DNA of 64,000 nucleotides from Posidonia oceanica (lineage: Eukaryota > Streptophyta > Magnoliopsida > Alismatales > Posidoniaceae): assembly GCA_037176725.1 (NCBI GenBank), contig JAZBRS010000026.1:147819501-147883500 (forward strand), read 5' to 3'. The translations under genes and the position numbers were made by a program. This document shows, piece by piece, positions 8,605-20,148 of this stretch (positions are counted from its first letter, which is position 1; each line of letters starts with the position of its first letter). The notes below the pieces were generated by a model, which saw only the letters and a program-made list of their open reading frames with translations, was not told the DNA's origin and ran no database searches.

Positions 8605-11600
8605 TGTAGTAATCCTGAATTCTGATCGTCCATGCACGTTACCAAAGCTTGCGTGCACCGATCAAAATAGGCTCACTATATGCGGCTGGGTCCGAGGGAA
8701 GAAACTCGACTCAGAAACGTTGGCAAAAAAAAGAAAAGAAAAGATAAGACAATTCGGAGTCGCCACCGGGTCTATTGAATTGGAAGACAAGGAAAACCGG
8801 AGGTTAAGCATGAAAAGACATGCAAAACCGGATGCAAGGAGGGGCAAAGGGATACAATGCTAAGCTAAGCTATGCTATGACTCATACCTAGGATAAAGGA
8901 AAGGTCGATGCGAGCCAAGAGAAAGGGCAAGGACTCCTGTTATGCACGGGGAAGGTGTTAGGCACCCTGATATGTCTGAGAGTCGGTCTTTCTTAGGCAA
9001 TCTCGCGCTAATGCAGGGAATTGCTAGCCTAATGCCTAAATGCCATAAATGCCTACCTGCTATGCATTGGAAATAAACGTGCTATCTATGTGCTTAGCCA
9101 CGCTGCTAGTGTTCCGAACTGGGCGGACCCTGGTTCGTGAGAACTCCTAAGCAGTAAGCATCATAGCCCTATATGCAGATGCAGGCAATAAAGCAAAACC
9201 ACGAGGAAACCAAGCAATGTAAGCGACATGCAAGCGATAAAGCAAAACAGGTGTGGAAAATGGTGCGAAAATGCAGAAAACAGTGTGAGGCACGGAAAAC
9301 GAGGCAAGGAGCAGAAAACAATGTAACGGGGCGTAGAAAACTATGCAAAAGAGCAAGAAACGATGCAAAATGCGGAAAACGGGGCAAAGCACAGAAAACG
9401 AGGCAAAGCGGGGTGCAAAACCAAAACAAAGGGGTAGGCAACATGCATAGGGGTTACAGCAAGCCAAAGAAGCGAAAAAATGCAGAAAACGACGAGCGAA
9501 GCGAAATCGGCGCTTTAAAATGGCTGTCAGCCATCTGCAAGTATTGGACACTGGCAACACCAGCGTCCAACGTTGGATGCTAGCATTGTTGGCGTCCAAC
9601 ACCTGCTGGAGGCAGACAGCATGCAATTTTGGAAAAACAATGCAATCTAGCTACATGGATGCAATACAGATGCAAAAATGCAACTAAATGGGTGCCTGAC
9701 ATGCAAGACTATCCTAATAGAAGATTAGAAGAGGGATCAGAGAAAGGAGCATGCCAGAATCCAAGATTAAAGCAAGCAGGTTGTTGGACGCCTGTAGGCT
9801 GGGCGTCCAACGTTAGACGCCAGAGTGGCTGGCGTCCAACACAGATCAGAAGTCAGAGGAGAGAAAGAAGCATACAAAAAGGCAAATGAAAATAGGGATC
9901 ATGCATTTGAGCTGCTGGAGATGAGCATGGGGCAGACAAGCAAACAGGGGAAGCATAAAAAATTCAATCAAATCTCACCTGTGGCCTGTGCTAGGTTAGA
10001 GACACAACCAAGTCGTTGGACGCAAGCTAGGTCGGCGTCCAATGTTGGACGCCAGCACCAGCAGCGTACAACGTCCTGGGAGGCACAACACACAAAGAAA
10101 CATGCATAAAATAGCCAAAATAAACTAAGGGAAGCAGAAGAATAGTTGCTACTGAGGTTAGACATGCATACGAACGGAGGAGACATGCAAAGAACCAGAT
10201 CAGAATGACATGCAAGACTATCCTAACAGAAGATTAGAAGAGGGATCAGAGAAAGGAGCGTGCCAGAATCCAAGATTAAAGCAAGCAGGTTGTTGGACGC
10301 CTGTAGGCTGGGCGACCAACGTTAGATGCCAGAGTGGCTGGCGTCCAACACAGATCAGAAGTCAGAGGAGAGAAAGAAGCATACAAAAAGGCAAATGAAA
10401 ATAGGGATCATGCTTTTGGGCTGCTTGAGATGAGCATGGGGCAGACAAACAAACAGGGGAAGCATAAAAAATTCAATCAAATCTCACCTGTGGCCTGTGC
10501 CAGGTCAGAGACACAACCAGGTCGTTGGACGCAAGCTACGCTAGCGCCCAATGTTGGAAGCAAGCTAGGCTGGCACCAGTAGCGTACAACGCCCTGGGAG
10601 GCACAACACACAAAGAAACATGCATAAAATAGCCAAAATAAACTAATGGAAGCAGAAGAATAGTTGCTACTGAGGTTAGACATGCATAGGAATGGAGGAG
10701 ACATGCAAAGAACCAGATCAGAATGACATGCAAGCTTTGAATAACTAGATGAGGAGCCAAGACGTTGGACGCTAGTGCCAGTAGCATCCAACGTTGGACG
10801 CTGGAGGCTCTAGCGTCCAATGACCAAAGCATGCAGACTTACCTGTACTAAAAGGGGAGTTCAGCTCTACCCCACCTATATGCATGCAAACACATTAAAG
10901 GCATGTAGGAGCTAACAGGAACATGCACAGCAAGCATTTAATCCAAAAGAACAAAGCAAAGAGGAAATATGCATAGGAACATAGGATTTAAACTTGCAAA
11001 ATGAAAGCATGCAACTTGCAAAGACCTAGCAAACCTAAACATGGGTGCCATAGGGGCCAGGCATCTCTAAGCAAGCATGAGTCAGGAAATAGCATCAAAA
11101 ATAGGTAAGATTTAGGCATGGCAATAAGCTACAGCTAACAGATGTGTTGGACGCTAGGAGAACCAGTGTCCAACGTTGGACGCGGCACACCCTAGCGTCC
11201 AACACAGGCAAATGACATACTGACATTAGAGCTTGCAAAGAGTATTTAAACAAGCATGGGATAGGCAAATAGACATGGCATGGCATCAGAGAGCATTCAA
11301 GGAAGCATGCAACACAAACTTGCAGGAAAAAAGCTAACAAAAAAGCATGGATAGCATTGGAACAAAAGCTGAGCAAGAGGGGCCGTTGGACGCTGGCCAA
11401 TGGCACGTCCAACGTTGGATGCACCAGCTGGTGCATCCAACACACTGAACTCCATTTTGGCCACGAATCGTGGCCAAAAGGATTCAGAAAAATGCATGGA
11501 TGCATGGGAAGGTTCACACTTGCATGCATGACCTATGGGGATAGAGAGCTTACCTCGACGCGGCCTGGAACGACGTGTCGACCTCCTTCACCGACGCTAC

Positions 11601-12440
11601 GGAAGTGGACGACCAGCTGACTCTGGCGAGCTCGTGTGGGCTGCTAGAGGCACGGGAGAGGTCAGTGAAGGGTCCGGAGTGGAGAGGGATCCTTGGTCTA
11701 GCTCTGGAAGTGGAGAATTGCGGTGGAAAAGGGCTGTGCTGGTCTGTGCGTCCTGCTAAAAGAGGGTGTTTGGGTTGGTTTTGTTCATGGGTTGTTGGGT
11801 TTGCTGCCGAAATTACAACAGCTCAGAGGGGAATTGGCAGGCTTTGGCAGGTGCTCTGGGTGTGAGGGAGCCACGAGGGATGGCAGGAGGGGCATGGGCA
11901 TGTCAGTTGGCGGCGACGAAGCCGCTGGTGGCTGACAGGGGCGGCAAGTGGCAGTGAGGGCTTAGAGAGCGGGAAATCGGCTGAAATGGAGAAGAGATGG
12001 GTAGTAAGTGGTCTTTGGAAGGTAGTGGATGGCATGGAGTGGGAGAGGGGACGGGTAGTAAGTGCGGGGAGGCGGTGGAGTGGACAGGCGGTGAGCCGAA
12101 GGGGGCGGAGCAGCTGCTGCTGCAACCGAGTCGTTAGATGCTGGAGCTGGAGGTGTCCAACGTTGGACGTTGGAACAGGGTGCTTCCAACGTTGGACGCT
12201 GCCTATTCTAGCATTCAACGCGCTCAGTTGGCAAAAGGCTGAAAAAAGGCTTGGGCTTGGGCTGAAAAGGTGGAAAAAGGTGTAAAAAGGGCTTGGGGTT
12301 TAGGCTTGGGATTTAGGTGAGGTTTTGGGCTAGATGTTGGGCTAGAAAAGGGGTTGAAAAAAGGAGTGCCATTCTAGAGTCCACACAAGCCTGCAGGAGA
12401 AAACAACCAACTTCCGGGCTGTCAGACTGGGGTGTCTACA
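8605..12440 (-). repeat. E1 3' LTR (3836 bp)
   Basis: On the plus strand it runs from TGTAGTAATCC to GGTGTCTACA. It is about 495 bp longer than the E1 5' LTR because of one tandem duplication (9697-10723). It contains nine double-hairpin modules at about 9543-9602, 9783-9842, 10015-10072, 10292-10351, 10523-10593, 10763-10821, 11146-11204, 11383-11442 and 12131-12217. A purine-rich array of degenerate 'GCAAAAACGGTGC'-type units lies at 9230-9430. Confidence 0.92.
9697..10723 (-). repeat. Tandem duplication (2 x about 510 bp) inside the E1 3' LTR
   Basis: Copies 9697-10205 and 10206-10723 both start with TGACATGCAAG, and a third TGACATGCAAG follows at 10724-10734. The 5' LTR has one copy (21270-21778) bounded by the same 11-mer. 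Slippage or unequal exchange between these short direct repeats explains it. Each copy brings two double-hairpin modules. Confidence 0.88.
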
Positions 12441-12454
12441 GATGCCCCTCCCTG
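12441..12454 (-). other. E1 polypurine tract
   Basis: Read on the minus strand the LTR is preceded by CAGGGAGGGGCATC, identical to the sequence before the E2 3' LTR (59031-59044). It primes plus-strand DNA synthesis, and its position shows that 8605-12440 is the 3' LTR. Confidence 0.85.
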
Positions 12455-14039
12455 AGTGAGGTCAAGCGTAGCGAGACTGCTGCTCAGGGTAGACAAGACA
12501 CCCTACCTGACGCCGGCGGGAGCGCAAATTGCTGTGGGCGTGAGTCTCTTATCTGGCAGATGCATCGGAAATCTTGACTCGATGCCCCAATGCAAATGCA
12601 GATGCGAGATGATAATGCAATGCAATGCATGCTAATGCCGAAGTTAGTGCAGAGGTTATGTTAGATGTTAGTGCAGAACTGGTATGCGATGCGAATGCTG
12701 ATGCCGGACTCGTATGAACTAGTGCGCGTGCGAGTGCTGTGCATGAGGAGATGCTATGCTGATGCATGGTGATCGCTGGCACTAATGCCGAAGCTGATGC
12801 ATGGGGTGCTTGCTGTGCTTGCAGATGCTAATGCTTGAGAGCTAATGCTTGAATGCTAATGCTTGAGTGCTTGCAAGTTCTGATGCTTGGGTGCTAGTGC
12901 TTGAATGCTGATGCTTGAGAGTGCTAATGCTGTGCATGCTTGTGCTAATGCTGTGCATGCTTGTGCCAATGCTGGGGCAGTGCAAAGTGATGCATGGAGA
13001 GGAAGCAGGGGGTTCTACAGGGCAGTGCGGCAAGTTGGCCGCTTGTCCAAGCTTGCGTAAAAAGCTGCTCCGGGAGGGCTAACGCGCTTGCCGCTTGGGC
13101 AGGTTGGCAGCTAGTCCACGGGAGACCAAGGGCCCTTGTCCGTTTGGGACAAGTAAAACAAGCAGGAGCTCGCGAGGTCGCGAGAGGGAGAAAGTGCTTG
13201 CCTCCAGGCAGAAGAGGCAGAAGGGGCAATGCAATGCAGAGGGAGTCCTAAGCAATGCGGGAAAATGAATGCAAATGCAGATGAATGCAGACACTAGAAT
13301 GCTGTGCAAATGACATGCCTACGCTAACGCTTATTGCACTGAAACTCCTCTAGGGGAAAGCGGAATGGTACATGCACGCAGAAAAGTGGAAATGAAATGC
13401 AATGCTGTCACTGGCCAATGCATGTAGGCTGAGCAACGGGGGTGCCATTCGCAAAGCTCAGCTGTAGACGAATGGCGATGCAAGTGCATGGGATACCTCA
13501 GAAAGTAAATATGCTAAAAGTAAAGCAGGGGATGTGCATGCAGCGGCGGGTACTAAAAGACCTGGGAAAGCGGAATACGGGAGTTGATGGAAGGATCACA
13601 GAGGAGCGGCAGCGCAATAAGGGCACAATGCATGAGATGTTATGCAGTGGGATGCAAGGTATGCAGCGGAACGCCGGGCACGCGGAATTGAGAAAGCGAT
13701 CCTGGGTTACGCACTACTGCGGGCATCATCCCGAGTCGGCAATGCTATAAAAAGAAGCATGCAGGCGACGAAGATGCTGCCTTAGGCAATACGTGAACCT
13801 GGGGTTCGGATCCTAAGCACGCAATGTCCGTGTAATGATGAGATGCAGTACTAGGACTGACTCTACAAGGCATACAAAGGAGCTATATGATGCTATGCAA
13901 TGCAGATGCTGTGAGATGCAGTGTACTAATAAGATGGAACGTGGGGCACGCGAAGCCAGGAAAACGATCTTGGTCGCGCGATGATCGCGGGATGATGAAA
14001 TGCTAATGCCATGCAACAAAATGCTATTAGACTAAGATG
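12455..14039 (-). other. E1 3' untranslated region next to the polypurine tract
   Basis: No gene is supported. The first 200 bp align with E2 58880-59030. At about 12790-12975 short units of the type GCTAATGCTTGA and GCTAATGCTGTGCATGCTTGT repeat. Around 13672-13827 lies one copy of a roughly 150-bp unit that is present four times in E3 (44262-45090). Reading frames here are short and not conserved. Confidence 0.6.
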
Positions 14040-14790
14040 AAATGGGTGATAGATTAATGGACCTATCGCCGGATAGTTAGGGCTATCAGCCTGCGGGGAG
14101 TTAACGGACTCACCACCGGATAGTTGGGGCTATCAGCCCGATGGATGGTGATAGGCCAACGAGTCTGTCAGGCAAGAGGGGTGATTACAAGTGCGACAGC
14201 TTGTAACCACGAATGCAATGGGAATACCATACCCGAGGGTGTGGCAGAGGTCCGTAGATGCTCCCGTAACAGTTAGGGATGTCAGCCCAAATGCAGATGG
14301 AAATGGGATACCAGGGGGCAGCTGAATAAAGATGTCCCTAGTATCGGCTGAAGCGCCCCTAGCATCAAAATGCAAGGCGGAGACAACACTAATGGGTTTG
14401 TCAGCCGAGTAGTTAGGGCTACCAGCCCGAATGCAGTGAGATGGATGTAGGGGCTCACCGCTCAAAGTGCAATGATGGTGGGGGATGCAATGGAATAATG
14501 CAAATGCAGGGTGATAAGTTAACGGACTTATCGCCGAATAGTTGGGGATATCAGCCCGAATGCAACGCGGATATGCGGGATGACATTATAACGGGTGTCA
14601 ACCGAGCAGTTAGGGCTGCCAGCCTGATGCAGAGGAATGCAAAGTGATAGGTTAACGGACCCATTGCCGAGCAGTTAGGGCTGCCAGCCCAGATGCAGAA
14701 ATGATGGCATGATAAAATGATAGGTTGACGGACCCATCGCCGAGCAGTTAGGGCTGCCAGCCCAAATGCAAAATGATGCAGACAGGAAAC
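14040..14790 (-). repeat. E1 hairpin cluster B (double-hairpin units)
   Basis: Repeated units, given on the plus strand: hairpin 1 of type GATAGGT..ACCTATC with loop TAACGG or TGACGG, then hairpin 2 with the constant loop TTAGGG. Units lie near 14047, 14100, 14400, 14510, 14590, 14645 and 14720, some degenerate. Hairpin 2 stems vary but stay paired (GATAG/CTATC, GCAG/CTGC). In the RNA sense (minus strand) the loops read CCCUAA and CCGUUA. Confidence 0.75.
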
Positions 14791-16215
14791 AGAGACCCAT
14801 CGTGATAGGCGTGCAATGGTCTTAGCGTAGGCATGCTTCGTGGCGTCATGAAGTGACAAACGAGGTACATGCCGGTCGTCACAGACCTACCCACGCGGTG
14901 AGCAGAAAAAACTTGAAAACCGCAGAGCCTCTGAGCGAGGTAGGCAAAAATGCTCATCCTTGGCTCTGGTTTTCGAAAATAGGGAGAAAGGAAGATAAAG
15001 ATATATTACAGCATGCATGTTTTGGTGGCTTTTGGACTCAAAGCAGCTATACCATGAGGGTGCTTCTGCGGCTCCTATCTCAGGAGATCTCGATCCTCAA
15101 GCAACGCCACGCCGAGTTGTGGTCGGTGGCTCTCTTTTTCACTCTTGGCTTGGGATGAGGCCTTGGCTTTGCAGAGTATAGCCTTTGGCTGCGGGGTAGC
15201 AGAAGCGTCGGATGCAATTTCTTAGCCTTCGTCTCAATTCTTCGGGGACCGACTACCACTTTTGATGCTCACAGAATAGATTTTTCTTTTTCCCTCATGA
15301 GTGACTGGAGTTGCATCTAGCCTGCCAAGGGAGTGGTGATGTCTGCAGAGGAGATTGGAGCGTGCTGCTGTGCTTGGAGGGTGGGGCCAGGTCCTCCTGA
15401 TGATGCATCTCGTGCAGTTGCCAGTGTGGCGCTTGAGGCTGATAGCTGAGGTGGCTTCGACGCTCGTCCGAGTCACTCCTCTCATGAGCGCCTTCTTTCT
15501 TCAACTTCTTTATGCATATATCTTTTATGCTCAGCATGCATATCTTTTAGTGGTGAGAATTCCACATTGATGCTCACATGACCTCTATTCTTTTGGATAT
15601 GCGTGTCTTCGCCCTCTTGGGGTAGTAGTCCCGGATGAGGCGTTGAGAGTTCGACTGATTGGCGTACACCTTTAGCCTCTGGAATGTGTATACAGCCTCT
15701 GGCTATGCTCTGCTCTGCTCTGCTTTGGTCCTATCCATGATCGGTGGACTCTGGTTATGGTGGATCTCGCTTTGGGAGCATTGAGCTCAGCAAGACACTC
15801 TGTTTTGCTCTAGTCTCACTCTATAGCCACATACACAGGATGGCGCCGCTCGGGTGAGACCTGCCTGAGACTGTCACTACTTGACATCCTTTAGGCACTG
15901 CTCGTTTGTCCAAAGTTGGGTTTCTAATTATGCAAATGTTTGTGGGTTTTGTATATTTTAGTAGGGGAAAGGACAAACATGTTTTTGGGTTTTGCATTGG
16001 CTTTGTATTTTTATGATTTTTGTTCGGGAAAACATAAAAGGGGAAAACCAGCAGAAAGGCGAAGAAAATATTTTTGCTGTTTTTTATTTTCTTGATTTTT
16101 TTTTGGCTTTATGCTTTACAGAATGCAAGAAATGATATGTACATGTGATAAATGACAATGCATGATGACAGATATGTGCAAGATAGTGGGTATGCATGCA
16201 GAGTGATTGATATGT
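14791..16215 (-). other. Non-coding block shared only by the gag-only elements
   Basis: About 1.4 kb conserved between E1 (14791-16215) and E3 (45830-47240) but not found in E2, E4 or E5 as far as they are visible. Apart from one small open stretch (15295-15537, minus, about 80 codons with ERSDSDE; E3 counterpart 46402-46590) it lacks coding potential. It contains A/T-rich segments (15950-16110). It might hold a cis-acting signal or foreign sequence captured by the ancestor of the gag-only lineage. Confidence 0.6.
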
Positions 16216-16221
16216 GCAGGT

Positions 16222-16421
16222 GATAAGTTGACGGACTTATCGCCGAATAGTTAGGGATATCAGCCCGAATGATAAGTTGACGGACTTATCGCCGAGCAGT
16301 TAGGGCTGTCAGCCCAGTGATGATAGGTTAACGGACCTATCGCCGGATAGTTAGGGGTATCAGCCCAGATGCTGATAGGTTAACGGACCTATCGCCGGAT
16401 AGTTAGGGGTATCAGCCCATT
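16222..16421 (-). repeat. E1 hairpin cluster A (four tandem double-hairpin units)
   Basis: Four units of 49-52 bp begin near 16222, 16270, 16322 and 16374. Hairpin 1 arms are GATAAGT/ACTTATC in units 1-2 and GATAGGT/ACCTATC in units 3-4, a paired A-T to G-C change; the loop is TGACGG or TAACGG. Hairpin 2 has loop TTAGGG with stems GATA/TATC or AGCAG/CTG.C. The cluster lies just downstream of gag and its splice-donor-like site. Confidence 0.85.
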
Positions 16422-16580
16422 GATGATGAATGCATGCAGAAAAAGAAATGCAGGTTTTTAGGGTTTTTTGCTGTTTTTATGCTTTTTATGATTTTTGACA
16501 TGGTAAGAAAAACACAAAAAACAAAACAAAACAAAACAAAAGGAAAGACAGTGCAGGAAACAAAAGAGAGGTAAGAAAGA

Positions 16581-16590
16581 CTTACCTGTC
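16581..16590 (-). promoter_or_regulatory. Candidate 5' splice site after E1 gag
   Basis: The minus strand reads TTGACAG followed by GTAAGTCTTTC, matching the plant donor consensus CAG/GTAAGT. The same site occurs at the same place in E3 (47605-47610). Splicing itself is not shown by DNA. Confidence 0.45.
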
Positions 16591-16841
16591 AACAACCTCG
16601 GGCGGGAGGTGTTGGGTCTGCCCCTACGCTGCTGATGCTGTCGGCGAGATCTGCTGTCAGCAGTGCGGGGAGCATTGGGGCTGCTGATGTTGGAGAAGGA
16701 GCTTACCTGGACAGTATTGCGACTAGGATTGCTGTTGATTCTGCCGTTGCGCTTCCGAGCATCCCCCGGGCAAACAGGGAGAGACAGGAAGGGGGGATTG
16801 CGCCGATGGGATCGGAAGGACCCACCTGGGCAGAGCTAGAT

Positions 16842-19034
16842 TCAAAGAAGATCGGGGTAAGCCCTCGAGGTTCCGGCATCCTCGAAGCCCGCAGGCTCAG
16901 AAGAGGAAGGGCCAGCTACGCTAGGGTGTGCAAGTGCAGGTGCAGGTGTGTGAGCAGCCTCCTGCGGATTGACGACGAGGGTCCCATTGTCAATCAGGTC
17001 CTGAACGACATCTCGGAGAGTGAGGCAATTATCCGTCGAATGCCGTGAGGCTCGATGGTAATCGCAATGCTTGCTCGCATCATACCACCTCGGAAGAGGA
17101 TTTGGTGGTGGGCGAGTTTACGGAAGCCTCAAAAGCGACACAACCTGGGGAAAGACGGCACTTAGCAGCACACCAAGTGGGGTGAAGTCGCTCTTAGCGT
17201 GGCGAGCTCGTCTCTGCCTAGGCTGTCGTCTTTGCTGAGCTGGTGCAACGTGATGCACTGGCTCAACGGTGACAGTGTGTGTTGTGGGTGCATAAATAGG
17301 TGCGAGCACTAGCGGAAAAGGATCTGGCTGACTTTTTGCAAAGGCAGGCACCTCAGGAGGATCAGCGCATGCGGCGGCGTGCTGCTCGTAGTAGTCGGAA
17401 GCAGAGTTGTTGTTGCTATTGCTGCTGTGGCGATTGCTGGTGCTGTCGGCCTGCCTAGCCAGTGCAGAAAGTGTGGGGAAATGCCCACTCTGCAGTGAGC
17501 TTTTCACGTGAGCACCAGCCCTAATTAGCGATGCAAGACTAGTGATGTGCTGGATACAAAGTAGAGTCCCAGTCGCTGGCAGCGACCCTTTGACGATCAT
17601 CTCGATAGAATCCTCCTCGGAGGGTCTATCTCTGACATGGGCGGCTGTGAAGCGCCAGCGACCGACATACTCCCCGAATGGCTCTTGGGGCCTCTGCCAG
17701 ATGGTGACGAGATCCTCCCTCTTGGGGATCAAGTCGAGGTTGAAAGCATATTGCTCAAGGAAAGCCCGAGAAAGACCAGTCCAAGTCTGCACCGTAGCTG
17801 TGTCAAGGGACGTGAACCACCTGAGCGCGGGGCCGGTTAAACTCTTCTGGAATAGGCAAATAAGGAGCCTTTCATCAGCTCGAAGCTGAGAAAGATCCCC
17901 GCAATATGCCTTCAGATGCGAGATGGGGCAGCCTCTACCATCATATTTATTGAAGTCCGGGATGCAGAACTTCGAAGGGAGTGCGGCCTCGGGAAAGAGA
18001 CAGAGGTCGCGAAATTGGTAAGGCTGGCGGTCCTGGCCTTGCACTTGACGAAGTGCTCTCTCTAGATCACCTAACTTGGTAAGGAAGGCATCTGAGGCTG
18101 CTGCTGGCGATGGTTGTGCAGCAGAGGCAGGGACCACGTATGCTGTGCGGGTCGCACGAGAGCGCTCCTCCGGATCCACCGTCACGCCACCTGGTGTTGT
18201 AGCATGAGGGCCAGCATACTCGTGCAAGGGTGAAAAGTGTGGTGCTATGAATGCAGGAGCCTGAACCTAATGTAAGGAAGATAGATAGATAGTACACTGT
18301 GCAGTGTAAGGTGTAGTGCAGGGGAGCAGCAGCTGTTGCATTGGCACGGTCCCGGGCAACGAGCCTAAGGAGTGCTGTGCTCCTGCCAATCCAGAAGACT
18401 GGCCACCAGAAGAAGGAGTTGCATGCTGTGCAAAGTGCTGTGCAGGTGCAAGAGGCTGAAAATGTGCTCCCATTGCCGGAGCTGTGAGGAGCCGGGGCGA
18501 TGGAAAGGGTGGAGGTGCAGTGTAGCGAGTATGTAGGGCTACAAAAGGCGGTACCGGAACCTCAGGGGTCGAACGGGAAGAGCAGGCTATAGTCGGGTCG
18601 AGTGCAAGAGCCATGCTTCGCAACCTATCGGCCTTAGCCAATAAACGCTGCGCTTGCAAGGCAGAGAAAGCATCGACCGATGGGCCAGGGCACGAATAGG
18701 TGTCCGCCAAAGGAGGCACGGAAACCAAGGAAGCAACAGGAATGGATCCTATGCAAAGGGTAGCCGCAGGAGGCTGGATTCCCGAGACAGGAAGGCTCTG
18801 GGATGGAACAGAAGGCGACGCTCCTGGAGCCAGAGTGGCGGTCACCGCGGTAGATGCGGTGACAAGCTCCAGGTCGGCTAGGGTCGACTCTTGATCCAGA
18901 TAAAGGGGCTGGGAGGTCTCCTGCACCAGAAGCGGAGAGGAGACGAGGGGTGCCAAAGCAAGGGAAGGAGAGACCGAAATCGGTACCTCTCCTGACACCA
19001 ATGAGGAAGGAGGCTCGTCGGTATGCTGGGCCAT
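16842..19034 (-). pseudogene. gag: E1 gag (two nonsense codons, otherwise intact frame)
   Basis: Structural capsid/nucleocapsid polyprotein that packages the RNA. The single frame spans 731 codons from MAQHTDEPPSS (ATG 19034) to TGA at 16842-16844. It is broken by TAG at 18267-18269 (E4 has CAA) and TAA at 17118-17120 (E2 has GAG). The first 290 residues or so are Pro/Ser/Ala-rich. The capsid-type gag domain follows (about 18100-17480), with YQFRDLCLFPEAALPSKF, LKAYCGDL, ALRWFTSL and EPFGEYVGRW. The C-x2-H-x4-H-x4-C knuckle is at 17025-17066. The frame continues about 60 residues beyond it. No pol follows. The N-terminus matches E4 gag best. The near-intact frame suggests that this Gag was made until recently. 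Confidence 0.88.
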
Positions 19035-20129
19035 AGCGGACGGCGAGCGGAAGCAAACAGGTCTACGACTGAAGGCAAGGACACAAGACCTAAGGAGAGC
19101 TATTGTCGGAGGCGACAGACAGCTCAGAGAGAGGGACGCTCAGGATCCTAGCTGAAGGAATCCGCACCTACCTGCAAAATAAATAAACGCATTAGAGGTT
19201 GGATGCAAAAAGAGTTATTAGGGGTGGCATGATGCAGATGAATGCCCTAATATGCGCTCTCTTACCACACATGTCTTGAGTAGATGACCTACCAGGACGT
19301 ACTCAGGGGTAATGGGATTATGCAGACTCCAGGCTAGAAAAAAGGCACCCGTCTCGACCCTGCCAAAGCTCAGGTATAACGGATGGTGCACCGGTGGCCT
19401 CAACCCTGCTAGAAGCATGGGTGCTACCCTCCAATAATACCGACGCGACCCTTAGACAAGGGGGGACAAACCGATCTACTCACACCACACCAAAGCATTG
19501 GGAGCAAGAGACCGGGACTATCCTTCTCAGACTGTGGGTTGACTCAGATGAGAAGAATGCATGCTTTCTAAATGCCGATGCAAATGCTTTTAGAGCGTTT
19601 TACTTGCATTTTATTGACCAAGGGAGAAATATTGCAAGTTTTGGCTCTAGTTGCGCTTAGATGTTATTGCTTTGCTTTATTGTGGCTTTTAGATTAAGCA
19701 AAAGGGAAGCAAGCAAGTTTCTACTATCCTAGGCATGGCATATGCGAAGGGGAGAGAAACAAGAAGTAATGGCACGCAAGCAATTCACACAGCAAGGCAA
19801 AAAGCATGGGCATGGCATGTGCAAGTGTATGTGGTCATGATAGTGAAAAGAAAACACTTATCATGTCAAAAGCAGGCATGCATGGCATGTGCATGTGTAG
19901 TGGCATATCAAATGTGCAAAGCAAAGCATTCATCACCCAAAAAGCATGTATGGTGCTAGGCAATTATTTAGACATGTGATGCAGGCAAATAAAGCGGCGC
20001 AAGCAATCATGTCATAAAGCGGGTAAATAAACAAGCAAGCAGGTAAGCGAGTAAAGCAGGCAGGAGCAAAAGGCAAGCAAAACACCAAAGCAAGAGGCGA
20101 GAAGGCCAAGGCGAAAATCGGAGTACTGC
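19035..20129 (-). other. E1 leader with candidate 3' splice site
   Basis: Untranslated leader between primer-binding site and gag, aligning with those of E2 and E4. On the minus strand a T-rich stretch ends in TTTTGCAG followed by GTAGGTGCGG (acceptor at 19172), at the same place as in E3 (50201) and E4 (62774). No gene is supported. Confidence 0.6.
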
Positions 20130-20147
20130 TCCCCAGCAGAGTCGCCA
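20130..20147 (-). other. E1 primer-binding site
   Basis: The minus strand reads TGGCGACTCTGCTGGGGA directly after the LTR end, one base from the form in E2 (TGGCGACTCCGCTGGGGA). Confidence 0.85.
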
Positions 20148-20148
20148 C

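Noticed and set aside
9147..9626. 159-codon minus-strand frame, repeated at 20720-21199
   Set aside because: It is LTR sequence of E1 with the degenerate tandem array; the repeat in the other LTR only reflects LTR identity.
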